Shown piece by piece: positions 42,656-51,708 of a DNA stretch of 64,000 nucleotides. Position 1 is the stretch's first letter, and every line of letters starts with the position of its first letter. A model generated the notes under the pieces. That model ran no database searches. It was not told where the DNA came from and worked only from the letters and a program-made list of their open reading frames with translations. The stretch is taken from contig NZ_CP082249.1 in NCBI RefSeq assembly GCF_019879105.1, positions 2,108,001-2,172,000 on the forward strand, read 5' to 3'. Both the position numbers and the translations under genes were made by a program. Source of the DNA: Natrinema sp. SYSU A 869 (GTDB lineage Archaea; Halobacteriota; Halobacteria; Halobacteriales; Natrialbaceae).

Positions 42656-42716
42656 AGCAGTCGATGTCACAGGGCGAATCGGACGGTTCGGGTCGGTCGT
42701 CGGTGGTTTCTGTCAT
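42651..42716 (-). pseudogene. stranded 5' end of the split HxlR regulator gene
   Basis: On the minus strand from the ATG at 42716 this reads MTETTDDRPEPSDSPCDIDCYC and then runs into the IS. Read through the 5-bp duplication it continues in frame into the rest of the HxlR gene (41223 downward). It keeps the original start codon and lies beside the original promoter. Confidence 0.8.
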
Positions 42717-42739
42717 CGCTTTGGTTCACCGCAGTTACT

Positions 42740-42789
42740 CCATTACTTCGGACTCGACAGTACAAGTACTTCGTGGGTCGAAGTAATGG
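42740..42789. promoter_or_regulatory. divergent operator: 11-bp inverted arms between hxlR start and merB
   Basis: CCATTACTTCG (42740-42750) and CGAAGTAATGG (42779-42789) are perfect inverted copies separated by 28 nt, with a small AGTAC/GTACT hairpin between. One arm lies at the expected TATA position of the HxlR gene (start 42716); the other ends 3 nt before the merB ATG (42793). This is the layout of a regulator binding its own and the divergent target promoter. Confidence 0.6.
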
Positions 42790-42792
42790 TAT

Positions 42793-43446
42793 ATGACGGA
42801 ACAAACCTGCGAGTGTTGTCGCACAGTCGAAACCCACCCTGCAACAGCGACGGATGAGACCGAACCGGCGGTCGACCGCTGGATAGACGGACCGGCCGTC
42901 ATGGAGACACCCCTCCCCGACGACGTCCGGACGGCGATGGAACAGTTCGTCGGCGACGCCTCGATCACCACGCTCGAGGACTGGGTCGCCGAACTTCGGC
43001 AGCGGATCGGCGGCGGGGGGCCGATCAAGATGGACGATCTCTGTCACGCGGACGGGGAAACGGCCCACTGGGGCGAACTCGACGGCACCCGTTACGACTT
43101 CCAGTGTTTCTACGATGCTGTCGCGCTCGCTGAACTGGCGTCGGCCCCCGTCGAGATTCACACCACAAGCCCGGGCGGGGCGGTCATCGAGGCTCGAGCG
43201 ACGGGCGACGGTGACCTGAACGTGACGCCGTCGACAGCGGCCGTTTCGTTCGGTGTCGTCACTGATGAAATACCATCGGACGGAGAACCAACGCTCGAGG
43301 ACGCCTATGCCGCGATCTGTCCATCAGTGAAGGCCTTTCCGACGCGGAGCGCGTACGAACAGTGGGCAGCGCGGACCGCAGTAGCAACTATCGGCATGCC
43401 GTTGTCGGCCGCGACGGGGGTCGCGACCGGACTCGGTACAGAATAA
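42793..43446 (+). CDS. merB: organomercurial lyase (MerB-like)
   Basis: A 217-aa enzyme of the alkylmercury lyase family, which protonolyses C-Hg bonds. The catalytic set known from E. coli plasmid MerB (C96, D99, C159) is matched by C105 and D108 in DFQCFYDAVALAE and by C176 in AAICPSVKAFPT. The fold-typical end YEQWAARTAVATIGMPLSAATG is present. An extra N-terminal CECC motif (C6, C8, C9) might pre-bind mercury. It is divergent from the original HxlR start, with a shared operator. No merA or merT is in the window. Confidence 0.85.
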   Translation: MTEQTCECCRTVETHPATATDETEPAVDRWIDGPAVMETPLPDDVRTAMEQFVGDASITTLEDWVAELRQRIGGGGPIKMDDLCHADGETAHWGELDGTRYDFQCFYDAVALAELASAPVEIHTTSPGGAVIEARATGDGDLNVTPSTAAVSFGVVTDEIPSDGEPTLEDAYAAICPSVKAFPTRSAYEQWAARTAVATIGMPLSAATGVATGLGTE

Positions 43447-43464
43447 TCCCGTTTCCCACCCCGG

Positions 43465-43626
43465 TTATCGCCAGGCCGGAAGCGTCGGTGCGTCGTCTGC
43501 CTGCATCGACAACCAGGCACCGTCCGCGGAGATGTCCGCGATGACATACTCGTCGCTTGCAGCCGTCGAGTCGATCGAACCGACGATCGTATCATCGGAC
43601 GCCATGGCGTGGGGGTTCGTCGCCAT
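43465..43626 (-). CDS. 53-aa haloarchaeal protein (DUF7556-like)
   Basis: A 53-residue acidic protein: MATNPHAMASDDTIVGSIDS, then DEYVIADISADGAWLSMQADDAP. It ends in a short WR tail. I associate it with DUF7556, from memory. A TATA box (43648-43656) is centred about 26 nt upstream of the ATG at 43626, supporting a leaderless start there; the ATG at 43605 is an alternative. The longer frame to 43737 runs through the promoter and was rejected. Function unknown. Confidence 0.7.
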   Translation of the reverse strand: MATNPHAMASDDTIVGSIDSTAASDEYVIADISADGAWLSMQADDAPTLPAWR

Positions 43627-43647
43627 GTGAGAGAGTGACACCCAGAT

Positions 43648-43656
43648 ACATATAAA
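43648..43656 (-). promoter_or_regulatory. TATA box of the 53-aa gene
   Basis: The minus strand reads CTTTATATGT, centred about 26 nt before the ATG at 43626. Confidence 0.6.
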
Positions 43657-43727
43657 GTCATCGAATTGGACTGTCCGTTCGCAATACTGATCGGAAATCG
43701 AACCGATATCGGGTATGAAACACTGGG

Positions 43728-43733
43728 TTATAC
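43728..43733 (+). promoter_or_regulatory. TATA box of the CBS-domain gene
   Basis: TTATAC is centred about 27 nt ahead of the ATG at 43758, predicting a leaderless transcript for the CBS-glyS unit. Confidence 0.55.
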
Positions 43734-43757
43734 TCATTTTCGGCGTACCGTGGGGAT

Positions 43758-44612
43758 ATGAACGTAGCCGACGCGATGACGCCCCGTGAGGACGTGGTCA
43801 CCGCCGACCTGCCAGGTACCCGTTCGGACGTACTCGAATACCTGCAAGAACGATCGTTCTCGTCCGTCCCGGTCGTCAAACCGACCGACAACGGCCCGGA
43901 GTACCGCGGTCTCATCTCGCGAGAGACGCTCATCGAGGAGCCGGATGAGGACCAACTCGTGATGTTGATGGAAGAAGACCTGCCGACGACGACCGCTGAA
44001 ACGAGTCTCGAGGATGTCGCGCGGACGATGGTCGAGGAGAGCGCACGTCGCGTTCCGGTCGTCGACGGCGAGTTCGAAGGGATCGTCACCGTCACGGACG
44101 TCATTCACGCGATCGCGACGGGCGATCAGGAGACCGAGGGAACTGTCGAGTCCTACGCGAGCACGGACGTGAACACGACCTACGAGGGTGCGCCACTGCC
44201 AGTCGCCGAGCGGGAACTGTCCTACGCGAACGTCCCCTACACCGTCGCGCTGGACGACGACGGTCGGATGAGCGGCGTCCTCACGGAGGTCGACATCCTC
44301 GAGGTTGCCCGGATCGTCGAGGGCGAGGAGGAGACCGGTGACAACTTCGGCGATCAGGATGACGACTGGTCCTGGGAAGGGATCAAGGCGGTCGGCAGCC
44401 GCTATCTCCCCACGCGGGACATCGAGATTCCGGCGGGACCGATCCGGGAGCTCATGAGCGACGACGTGGTGACGGTCTCGGCCGGGACGTCAGTCCAGGA
44501 GGCCGCACAGCGGATGATCACCAACGACATCGAGCAGATTCCGATGGTCACGGGCGAGGACCTCGTCGGTATCGTCTGTGACGTCGATCTACTGGAGGCA
44601 CTCTATGAGTGA
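43758..44612 (+). CDS. protein with four CBS domains
   Basis: A 284-aa soluble protein built of two CBS pairs (Bateman modules). First pair at about residues 5-115 (VADAMTPREDVVTADLPGTRSDVLEYL and DLPTTTAETSLEDVARTMVEESARRVPVVDGEFEGIVTVTDV). Second pair at about 130-190 and 225-284 (PIRELMSDDVVTVSAGTSVQEAAQRMI). Such modules bind adenine nucleotides and act as energy or ion sensors. There is no attached catalytic domain. Its last 8 bases overlap the glyS start, so it is co-expressed with glycyl-tRNA synthetase. Confidence 0.9.
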   Translation: MNVADAMTPREDVVTADLPGTRSDVLEYLQERSFSSVPVVKPTDNGPEYRGLISRETLIEEPDEDQLVMLMEEDLPTTTAETSLEDVARTMVEESARRVPVVDGEFEGIVTVTDVIHAIATGDQETEGTVESYASTDVNTTYEGAPLPVAERELSYANVPYTVALDDDGRMSGVLTEVDILEVARIVEGEEETGDNFGDQDDDWSWEGIKAVGSRYLPTRDIEIPAGPIRELMSDDVVTVSAGTSVQEAAQRMITNDIEQIPMVTGEDLVGIVCDVDLLEALYE

Positions 44613-46388
44613 GCAAGAACACGCGGCGGCAAGCGCCGACGAACCGACGAGCGAGAAACTGGTCGAACTGGCCAAGCGGCGGGGCTACTTCTTCCAGTCC
44701 AGCGAGGCCTACGGCGGCGTCGGTGGTTTCTACACCTTTGGCCCGCAGGGTGCGGCGCTGAAGGGGAACGTCGAGGACGCTTGGCGGGATCGCTTCGCGG
44801 TCGCCGAGGGCAACATGGAGATCGACGCGCCAACGATCATGCCCGAGCCCGTCTTCGAGGCGTCGGGCCATCTGGACGGCTTCGACGACATGCTCGTCGA
44901 GTGTCCGGAGTGCGGCGAGAGTCACCGCGCGGACCACGTCGTCGAGGACAACACCGAATACGAGGACGCCGAGAGCCTTCCCATTCCCGAAGTCGAGGAC
45001 GTCATCGCCGAGTACGAACTCGTCTGCCCGAACTGCGGCGCGGGACTCGCGGGCCAGGCCGTCGACTCGTTCAACCTCATGTTCGCGACGAACATCGGCC
45101 CCGGCGACTCCGACCCCGGCTACCTGCGCCCCGAAACCGCACAGGGCATCTTCGTCGAGTTCCCGCGCCTGAAGGAGTACGCGCGCAACCAGCTTCCCTT
45201 CGGTGTCACCCAGATCGGCCGCGCCTACCGCAACGAGATCAGCCCCCGGCGCTCGATCATCCGTACGCGGGAGTTTACCCAAGCCGAACTCGAGTACTTC
45301 ATCGATCCCGAGGCCGACAAGCCGGATCTCTCCAGCGTCGAGGACGTCGAAGTAACCCTCTACCCGGCGAGCGAGCAGAACGCCGAGGACGGCGAGGAAT
45401 TCCAGACGACAATCGGCGAGGCGGTCGAGGAGGGCATCATCACGGACCCGTGGGTCGCCTACTTCCTCGGCGTTGCGAAGCCGTGGTACGAATCGGTCGG
45501 CGTCGACATGGATCGCTTTCGCTACCGCCAGCACCTCTCGGGCGAGCGGGCCCACTACGCCAGCGACTGTTGGGACGCTGAGAGCGAGATCGACGGTAAC
45601 TGGATCGAGATGGCCGGCTTCGCCCACCGGGGCAACTACGACCTCTCGAAACACGCCGAGCACTCCGGCGACCGCTTTACGATCTTCAAGCAGTACGACG
45701 AACCGAAGACCATCGAGCGCGCCGCCGTCGACCCAGACATGAGCTACCTCGGCCCCGAGTTCGGTGGCGACGCACAAGCAGTGGTCCAGAAGCTCGAGGA
45801 CCTTGCGGCTCGCGATCGCTCCGCATTTGACGGTGACACCGTCAAGATCGACCTCGAGGGCGAGACCCACGAGATCCCCGTCGAAAAGACCGGCTTCGCG
45901 GTCGAGAAACAGACGGAGGCCGGTGAGCACGTCACGCCCCACGTCGTCGAACCCTCCTTCGGCGTAGACCGGACAGTCTACACCGTTCTCCACCACGCCT
46001 ACCGCGAGGACGAGGTCGCCGGCGAGGAACGGACCTTCCTCGACCTCGATCCCGAGGTCGCGCCAACCTTCGTCGGTGTCTTCCCGCTGCAAAACGACGA
46101 CGAACTCGAGTCCGAAGCAAACGCCATCGTCGACGCCCTGCGCGAGGCGGGCTGTCGGTCACGTACGACGATTCGGGCAACATCGGCCGGCGCTACCGCC
46201 GGCAGGACGAGGTCGGCACGCCGTTTTGCGTGACGGTCGACTACGAGAGCATCGAACAGGAGGAGGGCGGCGTCACGGTCCGCGAGCGCGACTCGACGGC
46301 GCAAAAGCGACTCCCGATCGATGACCTGCCCGAAACGCTGTCTGCGATCCGGGCCGGCGACCTCGCGTTCGACGAGCTCGAGGAGTAA
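44605..46388 (+). CDS. glyS: glycyl-tRNA synthetase, with a 1-nt frameshift near 46150
   Basis: A class II synthetase charging tRNA-Gly, about 594 aa when repaired. Motifs: [20 protein letters not shown]; Cys pairs CPECGESH and [18 protein letters not shown]; motif 2 [17 protein letters not shown]; and anticodon-binding start [15 protein letters not shown]. The frame breaks in REAGC at 46148-46154 (GGGCTG where GGGCCTG is expected). Beyond it, the +1 frame continues perfectly: [20 protein letters not shown] ... FDELEE and a TAA at 46386-46388. The enzyme is essential, so this is more likely a sequence or assembly error than a dead gene, but a real lesion is not excluded. Confidence 0.9.
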
Positions 46389-46447
46389 GCGATACCGGGC
46401 GGGTGACGGCACCAGGCACTATCGGTTGCCGTCGTTCGAGCGCGGGA

Positions 46448-46470
46448 GTCCTTTATATAGTATATAGGAC
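46448..46470. promoter_or_regulatory. promoter with AT palindrome before the dolichol-kinase-like gene
   Basis: GTCCT and AGGAC arms enclose a double TATA-like core TTATATAGTATAT. It lies about 50 nt upstream of the ATG at 46520. Confidence 0.5.
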
Positions 46471-46519
46471 TAGGGAGAACTAACCGACGGACTGAAGGTC
46501 ACCTCTCCCGAGACTGGAG

Positions 46520-47113
46520 ATGATGGCCGACGAATTGAAGCGGCGACTCGTCCATGCCAGCGGCTCAGGGCTGGTCGCCCTCTATCTGCTCGCTACCTAT
46601 CTCGGGCTCGGACTCACCTGGACCCGGTTTCAGGTTCTCATGGTCGCCCTCGCGACCGGCGCGCTCGTCCTCGAGTTCCTGCGGCTCCAGATCGGGCTTG
46701 ACTGGCGGCTCTATGACGTGCTCACCCGCGAGTACGAACAGGATAACCCCGCCGCCTACGCGCTGTATCTCATCAGTATGGCCGCCGTCGTGGTGGTCTT
46801 CGAGCCGGATATCGCACTGCCCGCGATGTTGATGCTCGCACTGGGCGACCCGATCAGCGGGGCCGTCTCGGACAACAGCCTCCAGCGGGTCAAACCGCCG
46901 AAAGTCCTCATCACGATGTTTCTCGTCTCGACGGTCGTCGCAGTGCCGTTTCTGCCGGTTGCAGTGGCGCTCGTCGCCGCTCTAGGCGCGACGCTCGCCG
47001 ACGGCGTGACCCTCGAGATCCGCACCTACATCGTCGATGACAACCTGACGATCCCGATCTACGCCGCCTGTTTGGCCTATCTGGTCCTCAAGTTCACGCC
47101 GGTATCGCTGTAG
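46520..47113 (+). CDS. dolichol kinase-like membrane protein
   Basis: A 197-aa integral membrane protein with about six helices, resembling the CTP-dependent polyprenol/dolichol kinase (SEC59/VTE5-type) family. The N-terminus MMADELKRRLVHASGSGLVALYLLATYLGL carries the KRRLxHxSG motif, and AMLMLALGDPISGAVSDN matches the family's (A)xGDxxA region, which holds the catalytic Asp. In haloarchaea this may phosphorylate dolichol for N-glycosylation or recycle isoprenoid alcohols. The ATG at 46523 is an equally good start. Independent promoter. Confidence 0.8.
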   Translation: MMADELKRRLVHASGSGLVALYLLATYLGLGLTWTRFQVLMVALATGALVLEFLRLQIGLDWRLYDVLTREYEQDNPAAYALYLISMAAVVVVFEPDIALPAMLMLALGDPISGAVSDNSLQRVKPPKVLITMFLVSTVVAVPFLPVAVALVAALGATLADGVTLEIRTYIVDDNLTIPIYAACLAYLVLKFTPVSL

Positions 47114-47247
47114 GGACAGGGAACAGTCCGTGACCGTTCGCTCGGCCGGGCCGGTGACGCATCGACGCGTCGACGGGTTCCGATATCGGCAAGGCCATAC
47201 CGTTCTGGACCGCTAAAGACCGTCGCCGACGAAGTGAGCAGCCACCC

Positions 47248-48468
47248 GTGTCTCTGTTCGGAACGAGGCGTCGACTGGCGACTGTGCGGGCCTTCCTGAC
47301 GGACGGCCGCGGCGAAATCCTGATCGCAGTCGCCGCCGGCTGGTTTCTCTCAATCGGCGTCCGGCTCGCCTATCCCGTCTTGCTGCCGTACCTCCGACGA
47401 GCCTACGGCCTCGACCTGACGACGGCCGGCTTCCTGTTGACTGCCCTCTGGCTCTGTTACGCGCTGGGACAGCTCCCGGGCGGACTGCTTGCCGACCGGT
47501 TCGGCGAGGGGAACGTCCTCGTCGTGAGTACGGTGATCTCTACGGTAACGCTCGGGCTCGTCGCCGTCGCCGGCTCCGCGCCGGTGGTCTATCTCGCCAC
47601 GGCCGCGTTCGGCTTCGGGACGGCGCTGTACGGCGTCGCCCGCTTTACGACGTTGTCCGATATCTATCCCGACAACGACGGCACCGCGATCGGCGTGACG
47701 ATGGCCGCCGGCCAGGCCGGCAACACCCTCCTGCCGCTCGCGGCCGGCGGGATCGCGTCGGCGTTCGCCTGGCAGTACGGCTTCGGCCTCGCGGTCCCCG
47801 CGTTCGCCCTCGTCGCGATCGGGCTCCGGCTCGTCGTCCCCGCGCGCACCTCGAGCGCGGAGAGCGCCGTCGACAGCGTCTCCCTCGAGACGGCTCGCTA
47901 CGTCCTGTCGGAGCTTCGCCGACCCGAGATCGTCACCGTGACCGCGATCCAGATCCTCACGTACTGCGTCTGGCAGGCGTTTACCGGCTTCTACCCGACC
48001 TATCTGATCGAGAGCAAGGGCTTCTCCCAAGGGATCGCGACCGGCCTATTCAGCGCCTTCTTCGCGGCCGGAATCGTCGTCCAGCCCCTGACCGGGCGGC
48101 TGTATGACCGGTTCGGGATCCGGACATCGCTGCCGCCCGTCCTCGGCGTCGTCGTCCTCTCGTTGGTCGCGCTCCCGTTCCTCGAGGGGTTCTGGCCCGT
48201 CGTCGTCGGGACCCTCTTCCTCTCGAGCATCCTCGGCTACGGCACGATCACGCTGCCGTACATGACCGCGGCGTTTCCGGCGGACATGCAGGGGACCGGC
48301 CTGGGCTTCCTGCGGACCGTTTATATGACCATCGGCGCGATCAGTCCGGTCCTATTCGGCGCGTTCGCCGATCGGGGCTACTTCGACGAGGCATACGTCG
48401 TGCTCGCCGGGTTCGTGGCCGTTGCGATCGTGTTGACGTGGTGGCTGCCCGAACTATCCGATCAGTAA
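47248..48468 (+). CDS. MFS transporter
   Basis: A 406-aa permease with 12 predicted helices, starting at a GTG. Signature loop LPGGLLADRFGEGNVLV, and in the second half QPLTGRLYDRFGIRTS. Helix 5 contains VTMAAGQAGNTLLPLAAGGIASAF. It is similar in plan to the nitrate/oxalate-formate type MFS, but the substrate is not readable. It converges with the tspO gene. An internal methionine start is not evident, which is why the GTG was kept. Confidence 0.85.
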   Translation: MSLFGTRRRLATVRAFLTDGRGEILIAVAAGWFLSIGVRLAYPVLLPYLRRAYGLDLTTAGFLLTALWLCYALGQLPGGLLADRFGEGNVLVVSTVISTVTLGLVAVAGSAPVVYLATAAFGFGTALYGVARFTTLSDIYPDNDGTAIGVTMAAGQAGNTLLPLAAGGIASAFAWQYGFGLAVPAFALVAIGLRLVVPARTSSAESAVDSVSLETARYVLSELRRPEIVTVTAIQILTYCVWQAFTGFYPTYLIESKGFSQGIATGLFSAFFAAGIVVQPLTGRLYDRFGIRTSLPPVLGVVVLSLVALPFLEGFWPVVVGTLFLSSILGYGTITLPYMTAAFPADMQGTGLGFLRTVYMTIGAISPVLFGAFADRGYFDEAYVVLAGFVAVAIVLTWWLPELSDQ

Positions 48469-48496
48469 CTGAACGCCGGCATCCAATCGGCGTTTC

Positions 48497-49003
48497 TCAG
48501 GCGTTCAGCCGCCAGAGTTCGAAATTGAGGAGGGCTGCGACGGTCACCCAGACGAGATACGGCACTAGCAACGCCGCGGCGCGGCGGTCGACCCGCCGGA
48601 ACGCGAGGATTGTCCCGGCGACGAGCACCCAGAGCGTGACGATGATGCCGAGCGCGACGAGCGGTGCCTCGAGCGTGAAAAAGGCGGGCGTCCAGGCGAC
48701 GTTGAACAGCATCTGGACGGCGAACGCTCCGAGTGCGAGCCGCCGGCCGTCGGCGTCGCTGCGCCAGACGAGCCACAGCGCGATGCCAAGCAGGGTAAAG
48801 AGGAGCGTCCAGACGACCGGAAACGCGATCCCCGGCGGGTAGAACCAGGGTTTCTCGAGCGCGCGGAACCAAGGTGTATCCGGCGACGAGAAGATGCCGG
48901 GAAGGCCGCCGATCAGGTTGATAGCCACGACGAACGCGGCGGCCCTGACGAGCGAACTCCGATCGGGTAGTCCGCGGTGGGACTGAGTCGCGCCGGCAGT
49001 CAT
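48497..49003 (-). CDS. tspO: TspO/MBR family protein
   Basis: A 168-aa membrane protein with five helices. Family motifs are GGLPGIFSSPDTPWFRALEKPWFYPPGIAFPVVWTLLFTLLGIALWLVW, with the tryptophans that shape the ligand pocket, and QMLFNVAWTPAFF. TspO proteins bind porphyrins and related tetrapyrroles and respond to light or oxygen stress; the tetrapyrrole genes lie 35 kb away. It is divergent from hef, 147 bp between the starts. Confidence 0.9.
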   Translation of the reverse strand: MTAGATQSHRGLPDRSSLVRAAAFVVAINLIGGLPGIFSSPDTPWFRALEKPWFYPPGIAFPVVWTLLFTLLGIALWLVWRSDADGRRLALGAFAVQMLFNVAWTPAFFTLEAPLVALGIIVTLWVLVAGTILAFRRVDRRAAALLVPYLVWVTVAALLNFELWRLNA

Positions 49004-49150
49004 AGCGGTGTCTACGGGACGACCGTGGAAAGCGGTGATGCCGACGGCGCTCTTCGAGGCGTCTCCGCCGGTCAGCGCGCTCGAGGATCACTACTTCACT
49101 TTCACCGCGGTACGGGAACCCTTATTCGCGGCGGCGATGAACGGCAGGTA

Positions 49151-51613
49151 ATGGCTACGACGGACGAGGAAATCGCTTCTATCGAGCATCCGCTCCTCGA
49201 GCCCGACTTCTTAGAGCGGCGACTCTACCAACTGAAACTTGCGGGTACGGCCGCGAACCACCACACGCTCGTCTGTCTCCCGACCGGACTGGGAAAAACA
49301 ACAGTGAGCCTGCTCGTGACAGCCCGACGACTCGATGAGGTCGGCGGTAAGTCACTGATGCTCGCACCGACGAAACCCCTCGTCCAGCAGCACGCGGACT
49401 TCTACCGGGAAGCCCTGCAGATCCCCGACGAGGAAATCGTCGTCTTCACCGGCGACGTGAGTCCCGAGGACCGCACCGCAATGTGGGAGGACGCGACGGT
49501 CGTGATGGCGACGCCGCAGGTGATCGAGAACGACCTCGTCGGGAGTCGGATCTCGCTGTCCGACGTGACCCACATCACCTTCGACGAGTGCCACCGCGCG
49601 ACGGGCGACTACGCCTACAACTACATCGCCGAGCGCTACCACCCCGACGCGAAGCGGCCGCTCGTCACTGGGATGTCGGCCTCCCCCGGCGGCGACGAGG
49701 AAGCCATCCTCGAGGTCTGTGAGAACCTCGGGATAGACGAAGTCGAGGTAATGACCGAGGAGGACGCCGACGTCGAGGAGTTCACCCACGACACCGAGGT
49801 CGAGTGGGAGCGCATCGACCTTCCCGATGAAGTCATCGAGATCCGGGACGCGCTGAACGAGGTGATCAAAGAACGCCTCGAGAAGCTCAAGGAACTCGGT
49901 ATCGCGAGTTCGACCCAGCCCGACCAGTCCCAGAAGGATCTCAATCGAATGCGGGCCGAGCTCCAGGAGCTGATCAACAACGACCAGTCGGAGGGGTTCG
50001 AAGGGATGTCAATCCACGCCGAAGTGATGAAGCTCCGGCAGGCCGTCACGCTGGTCGAGACCCAGAGCGTCGAGGCCCTCCGTCGCTATTTCGAGCGCCA
50101 GCGCAATCAGGCCCGCTCGTCGGGTGCGTCGAAGGCGAGCCAGCGGATGGTCTCGGATCCCCGCGTACGCGAGGCCATGCGGAAAGCCGAGAGCTTCGAC
50201 GAGATCCACCCCAAATACAGCAAAGCCCGCATGCTGCTCGCCGAGACGCTGGGTCTCGAGGGCGGCGATCGGGTGATCGTCTTCACCGAGTCCCGTGACA
50301 CGGCGGAGGCGCTGACCGAGTTCCTCTCGGAGAGTTTCGACGCGAAGCGGTTCGTCGGGCAGGGCGATCGCGAGGGGTCCGACGGGATGACCCAGAAGCA
50401 ACAACAGGAAGTGCTCGACGAGTTCCGGGCGGGTGAGTTCGAGGTGCTGGTCTCGACATCAGTCGCTGAGGAGGGCTTAGACGTACCCGAGGTCGACCTC
50501 GTGCTCTTCTACGAGCCGGTCCCGACGGCGATCCGTTCGATCCAGCGGAAGGGCCGAACCGGTCGCCAGTCCGAGGGACGCGTCGTCGTCCTCATGGCCG
50601 AGGACACCCGCGACGAGGCCTACTTCTGGATTTCGCGACGGCGCGAGAAGGAGATGGAGTCGGAACTGCGCGAACTGAAGGGCATGGCCGACGAACTCGC
50701 GGACGAACTCGACGATTCACAGCAATCACTGGCCGATTTCGAGGGAAGCGACAGGAGTGGAGTGAAAGTAGACGAAAACGGCAGTGAAGCCGACGCCGTC
50801 GGCGGTTCTTCCAGCGGAAGCGAGGGGGTCGCGGGACAGCCCGGACTGCGGGAGTTCGAAACCGACAACTCGGACTCGAGTACTGAGACAGACGACGATG
50901 CAGTTGAGGCCAAGGAAACCGACGAGGCAGTCGAAACCCACGAGCCCCACGCCGAGGGCGACACCGTCGCGGTCGTCGCCGACCAGCGGGAGATGGACGC
51001 CAACATCGCCCGCGAGCTCTCGCGACGCGAGGCCTATGAGATTACTCTCGAGACGCTCGATGTCGGCGACTACGTCCTGTCGGATCGGGTCGTCGTCGAA
51101 CGAAAGTCTGTCGCAGACTTCGTCGACTCGCTGGTCGGCGGTGACCGATCGGTCTTCGAGCAGGTCGGCGCGATGGCCCGCCACTACTCGCGGCCGATCG
51201 TGATCGTCGAAGGCGAGGGACTCTACGAACAGCGTGACGTCCATCCGAACGCGGTCCGGGGTGCGCTCTCGAGTCTCGCCGTCGACTTCGGGGCGAGCGT
51301 TCTGCGCACGGACGGCGAAGACGACACGACTGAACTGCTGGCGGTGATCGCCGGCCGAGAGCAGGAAACCGCCGATCGCGAGGTGTCGGTCCACGGCGAA
51401 AAAGGGGCCAAGACTCTGAGCGAACAACAAGAGTACGTAGTCTCCTCGATCGCCGAAATTGGCCCCGTCACGGCCCGGTCGCTGCTCGAGGAGTTCGGTA
51501 CCGTCGAGGCGGTGATGATCGCGACGGAAGACGAGTTACAGGAAGCGGACGGCGTTGGGACAGTGACCGCCGAGCGGATTCGGGAGGTCATCGGGAGCGA
51601 CTACACGGGTTAA
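49151..51613 (+). CDS. hef: Hef helicase/nuclease (XPF-MUS81-FANCM-like)
   Basis: An 820-aa replication-fork repair protein. The N-terminal SF2 helicase has Walker A LPTGLGKTTVS, DECH box FDECHRATGD, MSASPGG (motif III), and IRSIQRKGRTGRQ (motif VI). A Ser/Glu/Asp-rich linker spans about residues 525-600. The ERCC4 nuclease follows: VVADQREMDANIARELSRR and VVVERKSVADFVDSL (ERKxxxD). It ends in a helix-hairpin-helix pair (EIGPVTARSLLEEFG, GVGTVTAERIREV). Hef cleaves stalled-fork structures and is essential in some haloarchaea when hjc is absent. The start at 49151 gives the conserved N-terminus; 48977 would overlap tspO. Confidence 0.96.
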   Translation: MATTDEEIASIEHPLLEPDFLERRLYQLKLAGTAANHHTLVCLPTGLGKTTVSLLVTARRLDEVGGKSLMLAPTKPLVQQHADFYREALQIPDEEIVVFTGDVSPEDRTAMWEDATVVMATPQVIENDLVGSRISLSDVTHITFDECHRATGDYAYNYIAERYHPDAKRPLVTGMSASPGGDEEAILEVCENLGIDEVEVMTEEDADVEEFTHDTEVEWERIDLPDEVIEIRDALNEVIKERLEKLKELGIASSTQPDQSQKDLNRMRAELQELINNDQSEGFEGMSIHAEVMKLRQAVTLVETQSVEALRRYFERQRNQARSSGASKASQRMVSDPRVREAMRKAESFDEIHPKYSKARMLLAETLGLEGGDRVIVFTESRDTAEALTEFLSESFDAKRFVGQGDREGSDGMTQKQQQEVLDEFRAGEFEVLVSTSVAEEGLDVPEVDLVLFYEPVPTAIRSIQRKGRTGRQSEGRVVVLMAEDTRDEAYFWISRRREKEMESELRELKGMADELADELDDSQQSLADFEGSDRSGVKVDENGSEADAVGGSSSGSEGVAGQPGLREFETDNSDSSTETDDDAVEAKETDEAVETHEPHAEGDTVAVVADQREMDANIARELSRREAYEITLETLDVGDYVLSDRVVVERKSVADFVDSLVGGDRSVFEQVGAMARHYSRPIVIVEGEGLYEQRDVHPNAVRGALSSLAVDFGASVLRTDGEDDTTELLAVIAGREQETADREVSVHGEKGAKTLSEQQEYVVSSIAEIGPVTARSLLEEFGTVEAVMIATEDELQEADGVGTVTAERIREVIGSDYTG

Positions 51614-51708
51614 GCCGCTGACCGATCGATTCCATCATCGCCGGCCGTCCGCGACTGCACGGAATAGGGCGTCTATCGTCGGCGGGGTAGCCTCGCGACC
51701 GGTACGGG

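Noticed and set aside
44548-46092. A 514-codon minus-strand ORF opposite glyS
   Set aside because: Antisense shadow of the synthetase; no start context or recognisable domain.
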